In this document: positions 1 through 5,926 of the stretch, in pieces
Layout: each line of letters opens with the position of its first letter
How positions within the stretch are numbered: position 1 is the stretch's first letter
From: Gammaproteobacteria bacterium
GTDB lineage: Bacteria > Pseudomonadota > Gammaproteobacteria > Thiohalobacterales > Thiohalobacteraceae
Direction: 5' to 3'
Assembly: GCA_016214925.1 (NCBI GenBank)
Contig: JACRMO010000099.1
Coordinates: forward strand, 1-5,944
DNA length: 5,944 nucleotides
Made by a program: the position numbers and the translations under genes
Notes under the pieces: generated by a model
The model's database searches: none
What the model was told of the DNA's origin: nothing
The model's input: the letters and a program-made list of their open reading frames with translations, nothing else

Positions 1-672
1 CGCGACGTCTCGGGCGAGGGTGTGCAGCAGGCGCTGCTCAAACTCATCGAAGGCACGGTTGCCTCGGTGCCGCCGCAGGGTGGCCGTAAGCATCCGCAGC
101 AGGAATTTCTGCAAGTCGATACCAGCAACATCTTGTTCATCTGTGGCGGAGCCTTCGCCGGCCTGGAGAAGATCATCCGTGGTCGTTCCGAGAAGGGCGG
201 CATCGGCTTCTCGGCCGAGGTCAAGAGCAAGGAAGACGCGCGCAACGTTGGTCAGATTCTGTACGACGTCGAGCCGGAAGATCTGATCCGCTATGGTCTG
301 ATACCCGAATTTGTCGGTCGCTTGCCCGTGGTTGCCACCTTGGAAGAGCTTGATGAGGCGGCGCTGGTGCAGATCCTCACCGAACCGCGTAATGCCATTA
401 CCAAGCAATACGGCAAGCTGTTCGAGATGGAAGGCTGCGAAATCGAGTTCCGTGAAGACGCTTTGCGGGCGGTGGCACGCAAGGCCATGGAACGTAAAAC
501 TGGCGCTCGGGGTTTGCGTACTATCCTGGAGCATATCCTGCTCGACACGATGTATGATTTGCCGGCGCTGGACAATGTCCGCAAGGTGGTCGTGGATGAG
601 TCTGTCATCAGCGGTGAATCAAAGCCTTACATGCTGTTTGAGGCGGCGGAGCAACGCGCCGCGTCCGATTGA
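1..672 (+). CDS. clpX: ClpX, ATP-dependent Clp protease ATP-binding subunit (3' part; 5' end outside window)
   Basis: ClpX is the AAA+ hexameric unfoldase that recognises tagged or damaged cytoplasmic proteins, unfolds them and threads them into the ClpP peptidase. The window opens in frame inside the AAA+ domain (first residues RDVSGEG), so roughly the first 200 of about 425 residues, with the zinc-binding domain and Walker motifs, lie upstream. Visible landmarks are the RKH pore loop (85-93), the IGF loop that docks on ClpP (202-210), the arginine finger in the EFVGR motif (Arg at 319-321) and the sensor-2 arginine in the GARGLR motif (Arg at 508-510). The IGF loop indicates that it works with ClpP. 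The C-terminal alpha-helical subdomain is complete and the protein ends at TGA 670-672, close to the end of the E. coli and Pseudomonas proteins, with no internal gap. The hairpin just behind the stop and the promoter ahead of lon suggest that clpX transcription is at least partly separated from lon. Confidence 0.97.
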   Translation, partial: RDVSGEGVQQALLKLIEGTVASVPPQGGRKHPQQEFLQVDTSNILFICGGAFAGLEKIIRGRSEKGGIGFSAEVKSKEDARNVGQILYDVEPEDLIRYGLIPEFVGRLPVVATLEELDEAALVQILTEPRNAITKQYGKLFEMEGCEIEFREDALRAVARKAMERKTGARGLRTILEHILLDTMYDLPALDNVRKVVVDESVISGESKPYMLFEAAEQRAASD

Positions 673-677
673 ATCCG

Positions 678-699
678 GCCCGGCCTGCTCGGGCCGGGC
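678..699 (+). terminator. GC-rich hairpin after clpX, possible terminator
   Basis: An 8-bp perfect stem (678-685 with 692-699, GCCCGGCC/GGCCGGGC) closes a 6-base loop five bases after the clpX stop codon. It is followed by a mixed A/T stretch (ATATTATT) rather than a clean T run. It may therefore be a weak or partial terminator, or an mRNA 3'-end stabiliser that allows some read-through into lon. Confidence 0.55.
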
Positions 700-783
700 A
701 TATTATTCCCATCCCCAGTACTCCAGCGCATCTGGCGCAGAAATTGCCTACTCATTGGGGTGAGTGGGCAGCCGTTTCAGCCA

Positions 784-813
784 TTGAATCGGTCGCTCGG
801 TGCCCACATATAC
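784..813 (+). promoter_or_regulatory. Probable sigma-32 (heat-shock) promoter of lon
   Basis: TTGAAT (784-789) is followed after 13 bases by CCCACATATAC (803-813). The sigma-32 consensus is CTTGAA, then 13-15 bases, then CCCCATnT. As I remember it, the E. coli lon heat-shock promoter has TTGAAT, 13 bases, then CCCCATATAC, which is nearly the same arrangement. The -10 differs by one base in the C-rich part. Transcription would start around 817-821, giving a leader of about 75-80 bases. A weaker sigma-70 reading (TTGAAT with TATACA at 809-814, spacing 19) overlaps it. Heat-shock control of lon is well established in E. coli; its extension to this organism is inferred. Confidence 0.62.
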
Positions 814-821
814 AACGAGGC

Positions 822-867
822 GCGCGTGTCGGTGTGATTCATGGTGTCTTGCATCCCAGACACGCGC
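822..867 (+). promoter_or_regulatory. Stem-loop region in the lon 5' leader
   Basis: A 9-bp perfect inverted repeat (GCGCGTGTC 822-830 with GACACGCGC 859-867) encloses 28 bases and would lie almost at the 5' end of the predicted heat-shock transcript. A second, mutually exclusive hairpin forms inside it: GTGTCT 844-849 with AGACAC 858-863 around an 8-base loop. Both end before the lon ribosome-binding site at 882-887, so neither sequesters it directly. The likeliest role is mRNA 5'-end stabilisation. A switching role is speculative. Confidence 0.4.
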
Positions 868-895
868 CATTCCCACCCGCAAGAGGGACTCCCGA

Positions 896-3208
896 ATGGA
901 GCACGAGGACAAGAAAGCCGCGATGACTGAGCATACGAATGCAATGATCCCTGTACTGCCGCTGCGTGATGTGGTGGTGTATCCGCACATGGTCATTCCC
1001 CTGTTTGTGGGGCGTGAAAAATCCATCCGCGCCCTGGATACGGCCATGCAGAATGACAAACGCATTCTGCTCGTTATCAAGCGTTTCCACGATACCGAGG
1101 AATTTTTCTCGGCTGAAATCGAATCCGCCGAACCGCATGCGACGACCGACGACCGGGAAGTCGAAGTGCTGATGCGTTCGCTGCTGGCATTGTTCGATCA
1201 ATACGTAAAACTCAACAAGAAGGTTCCGCCGGAGATACTGACTTCGCTGTCGGGTATCGACGATGCCGGTCGTCTGGCCGACACCATCGCCGCGCACATG
1301 TCGCTGAAGATCGATGAGAAGCAGCACATCCTCGAGATCGATTCCGTGCGTGGGCGTCTTGAACACCTGATGGGCCTGATTGAAGGTGAGATCGATATCC
1401 TGCAGATCGAGAAGCGCATCCGTGGCCGCGTCAAGCAGCAGATGGAGAAAAGTCAGCGCGAGTACTATCTGAACGAGCAAATGAAGGCCATTCAGAAGGA
1501 ACTCGGTGAACTGGAAGATGCGCCGAACGAAATCGAGGAACTCCAGCAGAAGATCGAAAAGGCTGGTATGACCAAGGAGGCCTTGGACAAGGCCCGCACC
1601 GAGCTGAACAAATTGAAGATGATGTCGCCGATGTCCGCCGAGGCGACGGTCGTGCGCAATTACATCGATTGGCTGGTCAACGTGCCGTGGAAAAAGCGCA
1701 CCAAGATCCGGCATGATTTGGCGTTGGCCGAGCAGGTTCTGGAAGAGGATCACTATGGCCTGGACAAGGTCAAGGAACGCATCCTCGAGTACCTCGCCGT
1801 GCAACAGCGCGTGCGCAAACTCAAGGGGCCGATCCTGTGTTTGGTCGGACCGCCGGGCGTAGGCAAAACCTCGCTGGGCCGCTCGATCGCGCGCGCGACC
1901 AATCGCAAATTCGTGCGCATGTCGCTGGGCGGCGTGCGTGACGAGGCCGAAATCCGCGGCCATCGCCGTACCTACATCGGCTCACTGCCGGGCAAGCTGG
2001 TGCAGAACCTGTCCAAGGTGGGTGTACGCAATCCGCTGTTCCTGTTGGACGAGATCGACAAGATGTCGATGGACTTCCGCGGCGACCCATCTTCGGCGCT
2101 GTTGGAAGTGCTCGATCCGGAACAGAACAACACCTTCAGCGATCACTATCTGGAAGTCGATTTCGACCTGTCCGATGTGATGTTCGTGGCGACCGCGAAT
2201 TCTCTGAATATCCCCGGTCCACTACTTGATCGCATGGAAGTCATTCGTATCCCGGGTTACACCGAGGATGAGAAAATCAACATAGCCAAGCGTTATCTGC
2301 TGACCAAGCAGATCAAGAACAACGGTCTGCGTAAGGATGAGCTGGCGGTAGGTGATGCGACGCTGCGCGACATAGTCCGTTACTACACGCGTGAAGCCGG
2401 CGTGCGTAATCTGGAGCGTGAGATCGCCAAGATCTGCCGTAAGGTGGTCAAGGAATTATTGCTCAAGAAGGAAGATCGCAAGGTCAGCGTGACGCCCAAG
2501 AATCTGGATAAATATCTTGGTGTGCGCCGTTTCCGCTATGGTCGTGCCGAGGAACGCGATCAGGTCGGTCAGGTGACCGGTCTGGCCTGGACCGAGGTGG
2601 GCGGTGAGTTGTTGACCATCGAAGCGGCGATCGTGCCCGGCAAGGGCCGTCTGATTCACACCGGTCAGTTGGGTGACGTGATGCAGGAATCCATCCAGGC
2701 GGCGATGACCGTGGTGCGCAGCCGCGCGAACGTGCTTGGGATCGACCAGGATTTCTACCAGAAATACGACATCCATGTGCATGTGCCGGAAGGTGCGACA
2801 CCGAAAGACGGTCCGAGCGCCGGTGTAGGCATGTGTACGTCACTGGTGTCGGCCCTGACCAAAATTCCGGTGCGCGCGGATGTCGCCATGACAGGTGAAA
2901 TTACCTTGCGTGGCGAGGTGCTGCCCATTGGTGGGTTGAAAGAGAAACTGCTTGCGGCCCATCGCGGTGGCATTACCACGGTGCTGATCCCTGAAGAGAA
3001 TCAGAAAGACTTGGTGGACATTCCCAAGAACGTCAAGGAACACCTTGATATCCGTCCGGTGAAGTGGATCGACGAGGTGTTGCAAGTGGCCTTGCAGCAC
3101 ATGCCGACACCGATTACATCGGATGTGACTGAGGAAAGTGCCGGATCCGCGGGAAAGAAGGTCGAGACCAAGGGTAAGCGCAAGCGTTCATCCGTGCACG
3201 CGCATTAA
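896..3208 (+). CDS. lon: Lon, ATP-dependent serine protease (endopeptidase La), with a shortened N-terminal domain
   Basis: Lon is a homohexameric AAA+ protease of the cytoplasm that degrades misfolded proteins and short-lived regulators. ATG 896 is chosen because AGAGGG (882-887) sits 8 bases upstream. ATG 923 is possible but has only a poorly spaced GAGGA. The 770-residue product has an N-terminal LON domain, a coiled-coil linker (about 170-240), Walker A GPPGVGKTS (318-326, Lys324), Walker B FLLDEID (Asp385, Glu386) and a C-terminal S16 protease domain. The catalytic dyad is Ser641, in PKDGPSAG, and Lys684, matching the 43-residue spacing of E. coli Ser679/Lys722. Two oddities stand out. 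About 46 residues are missing between Val60 and Ile61, including the conserved stretch around LPDGTVKVLVEG, in frame. The C terminus carries a basic tail (KGKRKR, about 759-764) extending roughly 24 residues past the E. coli end. The ATPase and protease parts look intact; N-domain folding and substrate recognition may be impaired if the deletion is real. Confidence 0.97.
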   Translation: MEHEDKKAAMTEHTNAMIPVLPLRDVVVYPHMVIPLFVGREKSIRALDTAMQNDKRILLVIKRFHDTEEFFSAEIESAEPHATTDDREVEVLMRSLLALFDQYVKLNKKVPPEILTSLSGIDDAGRLADTIAAHMSLKIDEKQHILEIDSVRGRLEHLMGLIEGEIDILQIEKRIRGRVKQQMEKSQREYYLNEQMKAIQKELGELEDAPNEIEELQQKIEKAGMTKEALDKARTELNKLKMMSPMSAEATVVRNYIDWLVNVPWKKRTKIRHDLALAEQVLEEDHYGLDKVKERILEYLAVQQRVRKLKGPILCLVGPPGVGKTSLGRSIARATNRKFVRMSLGGVRDEAEIRGHRRTYIGSLPGKLVQNLSKVGVRNPLFLLDEIDKMSMDFRGDPSSALLEVLDPEQNNTFSDHYLEVDFDLSDVMFVATANSLNIPGPLLDRMEVIRIPGYTEDEKINIAKRYLLTKQIKNNGLRKDELAVGDATLRDIVRYYTREAGVRNLEREIAKICRKVVKELLLKKEDRKVSVTPKNLDKYLGVRRFRYGRAEERDQVGQVTGLAWTEVGGELLTIEAAIVPGKGRLIHTGQLGDVMQESIQAAMTVVRSRANVLGIDQDFYQKYDIHVHVPEGATPKDGPSAGVGMCTSLVSALTKIPVRADVAMTGEITLRGEVLPIGGLKEKLLAAHRGGITTVLIPEENQKDLVDIPKNVKEHLDIRPVKWIDEVLQVALQHMPTPITSDVTEESAGSAGKKVETKGKRKRSSVHAH
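1073..1078 (+). other. Apparent in-frame deletion junction in the lon N-domain
   Basis: Codon 60 (GTT, Val) aligns with E. coli Lon Val53 and codon 61 (ATC, Ile) with Ile100. The left side reads KRILLV and the right side IKRFHDTEEFFSAEIE. Position counts confirm the gap: E. coli residues are numbered 7 lower than here before this point and 38 higher after it, a net loss of 45 (46 lost, one gained nearby). About 138 bases are therefore absent without a frameshift. The E. coli comparison is from memory. Confidence 0.85.
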
Positions 3209-3224
3209 TACTCGGTGTGAGCGT

Positions 3225-3260
3225 AAAAATGCGGCGTCGTTTATACGGCGTCGCATTTTT
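3225..3260 (+). terminator. Intrinsic terminator of lon
   Basis: A 15-bp stem (3225-3239 with 3246-3260, two G-U pairs) closes the 6-base loop TTTATA. The right arm ends in TTTTT and the left arm starts with AAAAA, so it could also act from the opposite strand. It lies 17 bases after the lon stop and separates lon from the hupB transcription unit. Confidence 0.88.
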
Positions 3261-3276
3261 GTTGCGTGTTTGTCTG

Positions 3277-3306
3277 TTGACAGCGATTCCAGTGCCTTGG
3301 TATAAA
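3277..3306 (+). promoter_or_regulatory. Sigma-70 promoter for hupB and the downstream tRNAs
   Basis: A perfect -35 box TTGACA (3277-3282) is followed after 18 bases by TATAAA (3301-3306), matching five of six -10 positions. The predicted start is near 3313, giving a hupB leader of about 158 bases. It lies just downstream of the lon terminator. No other terminator or clear promoter occurs before 3804, so it probably drives hupB and the tRNA genes together. I saw no convincing riboswitch or long hairpin in the leader (3313-3470). Confidence 0.75.
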
Positions 3307-3470
3307 GTGCCGCGTGCCTGTCGGATGTTCTTTATCGAAGCTTGAAATCCCGCGGTCCAGCACAAAAAACTTTTGGTTTCCCGCACTGCCGGGCACCCAG
3401 ATCTCCACTATCCATTAAGAATCACGCAGCATCCCACCCATATCCTGTTGCGGTGAAGGAGCATTTACCC

Positions 3471-3743
3471 ATGAATAAGGCTGAATTAATTGACGCGGTT
3501 GCCGAGGCGGCAGATCTTAACAAGGCTTCGGCGACTCGCGCCGTCGATGCGATGCTCAGCGGCATTGTCGGTGCGCTGAAGAAAGGCGAGCAAGTAGCCC
3601 TGGTGGGCTTCGGTACCTTTGAAGTGCGTGAGCGTGCGGCACGTACCGCTGGTAGAGCGTCGCCCTTACAAGGCGAATGTTGGGGGTTCGATCCCCTCAG
3701 CACCCACCAGGGTTACATGTGGAGTGGTAGTTCAGTTGGTTAG
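3471..3743 (+). CDS. hupB: HU-beta (hupB), 3' part lost; chimeric reading frame into tRNA sequence
   Basis: HU is a small dimeric nucleoid protein that bends DNA. ATG 3471 is supported by AGGAG (3457-3461) nine bases upstream and by the typical start MNKAELIDAVAE. Residues 1-59 match HU-beta through the dimerisation helices and the GFGTF motif, ending at RERAART. The family continues with GRNPQTG, the DNA-clamping beta arm and the C-terminal helix; here residue 60 onward is instead translated tRNA-Val sequence, a 12-base spacer and part of tRNA-Asp, to a TAG at 3741-3743. The arm with its DNA-intercalating proline, and the last helix, are absent, so the product should not bind DNA as HU does. 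The frame is 90 codons, by coincidence the normal HU-beta length, which can hide the defect from length-based checks. It is best treated as a broken gene or a mis-assembly of an intact one. Confidence 0.85.
   Translation: MNKAELIDAVAEAADLNKASATRAVDAMLSGIVGALKKGEQVALVGFGTFEVRERAARTAGRASPLQGECWGFDPLSTHQGYMWSGSSVG
3647..3649 (+). other. Deletion junction joining hupB to tRNA-Val
   Basis: Left of here the sequence follows hupB to codon 59 (ACC, 3645-3647). Right of here it follows tRNA-Val from about position 15 (GCTGGTAGAGC). The base G at 3648 fits both parents. Missing are about 31 HU codons plus stop (roughly 96 bases), an unknown spacer and 14 tRNA bases. Confidence 0.85.
3648..3709 (+). 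pseudogene. tRNA-Val(UAC), 5'-truncated remnant
   Basis: From the end of the D loop onward this is a clean tRNA. It shows the D-stem 3' strand GAGC (3655-3658), a 5-bp anticodon stem (3660-3664 with 3672-3676) and the loop CTTACAA with anticodon TAC at 3667-3669. The T stem is 3682-3686 with 3694-3698 around TTCGATC, followed by acceptor strand AGCACCC (3699-3705), discriminator A and encoded CCA (3707-3709). The 5' acceptor strand (expected GGGTGCT), the D-stem 5' strand and the start of the D loop, about 14 bases, are missing; hupB sequence stands in their place. RNase P could not define a normal 5' end and the acceptor stem cannot form, so it is non-functional as written. Its other half is otherwise undecayed, suggesting a recent event or an assembly error. 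Confidence 0.88.
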
Positions 3744-3797
3744 AATACCGGCCTGTCACGCCGGGGGTCGCGGGTTCGAGTCCCGTCCACTCCGCCA
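3721..3797 (+). tRNA. tRNA-Asp(GUC)
   Basis: A full 77-base cloverleaf is present. The acceptor stem is GGAGTGG (3721-3727) with CCACTCC (3787-3793). The anticodon stem is 3748-3752 with 3760-3764, around CTGTCAC with anticodon GTC at 3755-3757. The variable loop has 5 bases. The T stem is 3770-3774 with 3782-3786 (one G-U pair) around TTCGAGT. Discriminator G (3794) and an encoded CCA (3795-3797) complete it. It decodes GAC and GAU. It follows the tRNA-Val remnant by 11 bases and is probably processed from a hupB-tRNA transcript. The chimeric hupB frame stops inside its D loop, so translating ribosomes could reach the tRNA in the precursor. Confidence 0.98.
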
Positions 3798-3803
3798 ACT
3801 ACC

Positions 3804-3831
3804 AAAGGGCGCCCTTGATGGGCGCCCTTTT
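3804..3831 (+). terminator. Intrinsic terminator after tRNA-Asp
   Basis: A perfect 11-bp stem (AAAGGGCGCCC 3804-3814 with GGGCGCCCTTT 3820-3830) encloses the loop TTGAT and runs into a T tract (3828-3831). It lies six bases after the tRNA CCA and closes the hupB-tRNA unit. ppiD therefore needs its own promoter or read-through; I found no convincing sigma-70 promoter in 3832-3902. Confidence 0.9.
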
Positions 3832-3914
3832 ACTTTGTACAGTCGCCGGACTCGAAATCCCGGCCGTCCAGCCAAGCTGCTGGCCATTACAAGAATACGT
3901 TTAGGAAAACCGCC

Positions 3915-5828
3915 ATGCTGCAGGCTATTCATGATCGCGTGACAGGCTGGATTGCCAAGGTCGTCGTCGGTCTTATCATTGTCGTGTTTGCGCTGTGGGG
4001 CGTCGACAGCTATCTGAAGAGCGAAGCGCGTGTCTACGCCGCCGTCGTCAACGGTGTCGAGATTGCGGTTCCGGAATACCGCTTCGCCAAGCAGAAGCAG
4101 ATCCAGCGCATGCGCAGCATGTTGGGGGAACAATACGACGCCAATCTGTCCAACACCGCCGAATTCAAGTCCGCGGTGCTTAATCGCCTGATCGAGGAAG
4201 AGCTGTTGGTGCAGGCCGCCACCAAGACCGGTATGGCGATCAGCGATGCCTTGCTGGCCGCGCAAATCCATGCCATTCCCGATTTTCAGATCGATGGTAA
4301 ATTTTCTCAGGAAACCTATCAGAAACTGTTGTCGCAGCAGGGTTTGAACCCTCAGCGCTTCGAACAGCAATACCGTCGTGGGTTGTTGATCAATCAGTTG
4401 GTGGGCGGTGTTTCCGGTACCGCGATCGTGCTCCACCAGAATGTGGAGCAGGGTTTGCGTCTGCAGGGCCAGGAACGTAAGTTGCGTTACCTGCGCGTAC
4501 CGGTTGCGCGCTATGTGGATAAGGCGGAAGTCAAACCCGAAGCGGTGAGCGCCTTCTACGAAAGCAACAAGTCGCGTTTCACCGAGCCCGAGCAGGTCAA
4601 ACTGCAATATCTCGAACTGTCGCTGGATACCCTGACCAAAGGGCTGAAGGCGTCGGACGCCGAGATCGAACAGCTATATGCCAGCGAGAAGGAACGTCTG
4701 AGCATCGCCGAGCAGCGTCGTGCGCGGCATATCCTCATCAAGGTCGACGAGGGTGCCTCCAAAGAGGACGTCGCCAGCGCACAAAAGAAAGCCGAGGATT
4801 TGGTGAAACGACTGCGTGCAGGCGCGGATTTCGCCAAACTGGCGAAAGAATTTTCCGCGGATCCGGGTTCCGCGGCCCAGGGCGGCGATCTGGGTTTGTT
4901 CGGCAAGGGCATGATGGTGCCGGAGTTCGATGCGGCGACCTTCAGTCTCGCCAAGGATGCCATCAGCGATCCGGTGCGCAGTCCGTTCGGCTTCCACATC
5001 ATTCAGGTGACGGAAATTCAGGCGGCCAAAACACCGGCATTGGCCGAGGCGCGCGCGCAGCTGGTCGAAGAGTCCTTGCGCAAGCAGGCCGAGGCGCTGT
5101 TCTTCGAACGTTCGGATACGCTGGGCAAGCTCACCTTCGAACATCCCGATACCTTGGCGACCGCTGCTGAACAGCTCGGTCTCAGCGTGCAGGAATCAGC
5201 CTGGTTACCGGCCACCGGTGGCGAAGGCATCGGCAGTCATCCGCAAGTGATGGAAGCGGTGTTCGCCGATGATGTGCTGAGCGGCGGTAACAACAGCGGC
5301 GTGATCGAAATCGGCCCGAATCATGTGATCGTCGCCCGTGTGTTGGAACACAAGCCGGCGCGGCAACTCGCACTCGACACAGTGCGCGAAGCCATTCAGG
5401 CCAATCTGCGCCAACAAGCGGCGCGCGATACGGCCGTCAAGCAGGGCGTCGAGTGGGTCGAGCGTCTCAAGGGCGGCGCGACACTCGAAAGTATCGCCGC
5501 CGAAGTCAAAGGCGAGGTGCAGGACGCCGGATTCATCGGTCGTGCCGACAGCAAGCACGATCGTCAGATCGTCGCCGAGGCGTTCCGCATTCCGCGTGCG
5601 GCCGACAACACAACCACAAGCGCGGGTACGGTGCTGGCCAATGGCGATTATGTGTTGATGCAGGTCGCCGCGGTTCGCGACGGCAATCTGTCCAGTATCG
5701 ACGCGGCCGGCCGTACCGCCTTCCAGCATAATCTGGATCAGCTCTACGGCAGCCTCGAAACCGCGGCGTTGCTGGAACAGCTCAAGGCCAAAGCCGAGAT
5801 CAAGCAAGACCCGGAACGGCTGGACTGA
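3915..5828 (+). CDS. ppiD: PpiD, inner-membrane-anchored periplasmic chaperone with parvulin domain
   Basis: PpiD is tethered to the inner membrane, works near the SecYEG translocon and helps newly exported proteins fold in the periplasm. ATG 3915 has AGGA (3903-3906) eight bases upstream, and the start MLQAIHDRVTGWIAK is typical. The 637-residue length fits the family (about 620-640). A single transmembrane segment (about 16-34, VVVGLIIVVFALWGV) follows a short cytoplasmic tail. A SurA-like helical chaperone region (about 35-265) comes next, with the motif FQIDGKFSQETYQ. A parvulin (PpiC-type) domain spans about 268-368, and an alpha-helical C-terminal part ends near 637. Expected parvulin active-site positions are kept: His272, Asp316, Met334, Phe338 and His361, with GGDLG at 323-327. 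E. coli PpiD has lost most of these, so this protein may retain prolyl isomerase activity (inference). No internal gap or frameshift is seen. Confidence 0.96.
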   Translation: MLQAIHDRVTGWIAKVVVGLIIVVFALWGVDSYLKSEARVYAAVVNGVEIAVPEYRFAKQKQIQRMRSMLGEQYDANLSNTAEFKSAVLNRLIEEELLVQAATKTGMAISDALLAAQIHAIPDFQIDGKFSQETYQKLLSQQGLNPQRFEQQYRRGLLINQLVGGVSGTAIVLHQNVEQGLRLQGQERKLRYLRVPVARYVDKAEVKPEAVSAFYESNKSRFTEPEQVKLQYLELSLDTLTKGLKASDAEIEQLYASEKERLSIAEQRRARHILIKVDEGASKEDVASAQKKAEDLVKRLRAGADFAKLAKEFSADPGSAAQGGDLGLFGKGMMVPEFDAATFSLAKDAISDPVRSPFGFHIIQVTEIQAAKTPALAEARAQLVEESLRKQAEALFFERSDTLGKLTFEHPDTLATAAEQLGLSVQESAWLPATGGEGIGSHPQVMEAVFADDVLSGGNNSGVIEIGPNHVIVARVLEHKPARQLALDTVREAIQANLRQQAARDTAVKQGVEWVERLKGGATLESIAAEVKGEVQDAGFIGRADSKHDRQIVAEAFRIPRAADNTTTSAGTVLANGDYVLMQVAAVRDGNLSSIDAAGRTAFQHNLDQLYGSLETAALLEQLKAKAEIKQDPERLD

Positions 5829-5848
5829 CGCATTTCGCGCGGCCGAAT

Positions 5849-5878
5849 CTCGCCGCTGCTAGCGGCCGAGCCTCGGCC
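5849..5878 (+). terminator. Overlapping GC-rich hairpins after ppiD, weak terminator candidate
   Basis: CTCGCCGCT (5849-5857) pairs with AGCGGCCGAG (5861-5870) with one bulged base. An alternative 5-bp hairpin, GGCCG 5864-5868 with CGGCC 5874-5878, overlaps it. CGGCCGA occurs three times (5840, 5863, 5874). No T run follows, so termination here would be weak or factor-assisted. Confidence 0.35.
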
Positions 5879-5902
5879 GAACGGTTCTGTTAATGCCACG
5901 CT

Positions 5903-5926
5903 CGTTCGCGGGCAAGCCCGCTCCTA
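5903..5926 (-). repeat. REP-like palindromic element
   Basis: Read on the minus strand this gives TAGGAGCGGGCTTGCCCGCG followed by AA. That is essentially the core of the repetitive extragenic palindromes common in Pseudomonas and relatives (GTAGGAGCGGGCTTGCCCGCGA type). The hairpin stem is 5908-5912 with 5917-5921 and a 4-base loop. In the families I know, such elements are mobilised by RAYT transposases (Y1 family) and lie between genes at many places. Only one copy is visible here, so its repeated nature is inferred from similarity. Confidence 0.65.

Noticed and set aside
800..895. Upstream GTG extension of the lon reading frame
   Set aside because: It would overlap the promoter -10 region and the leader hairpins, has no ribosome-binding site and encodes residues not seen in Lon proteins; ATG 896 has a good site.
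839..1963. Long open frame on the minus strand opposite lon
   Set aside because: It lies opposite highly conserved Lon codons and shows no recognisable domain; a shadow of GC-rich coding bias.
3342..3470. Upstream extension of the hupB reading frame
   Set aside because: HU proteins start at MNK; ATG 3471 has a good ribosome-binding site and the upstream part is the untranslated leader.
3709..3720. Possible integration site at the tRNA genes
   Set aside because: No integrase gene or duplicated tRNA 3' end is visible, and the damage is at the tRNA 5' end, whereas integrative elements usually use the 3' end.
3848..3856. GGACTCGAA, the reverse complement of part of the tRNA-Asp T arm (3775-3783)
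   Set aside because: Nine bases only, with no surrounding tRNA structure; too short to call an attachment site or tRNA remnant.
3756..4607. Long open frame on the minus strand across the tRNA-Asp end and the ppiD start
   Set aside because: It is antisense to a clear tRNA, terminator and conserved ppiD coding sequence, and its translation resembles no family I know; it is a codon-bias shadow.
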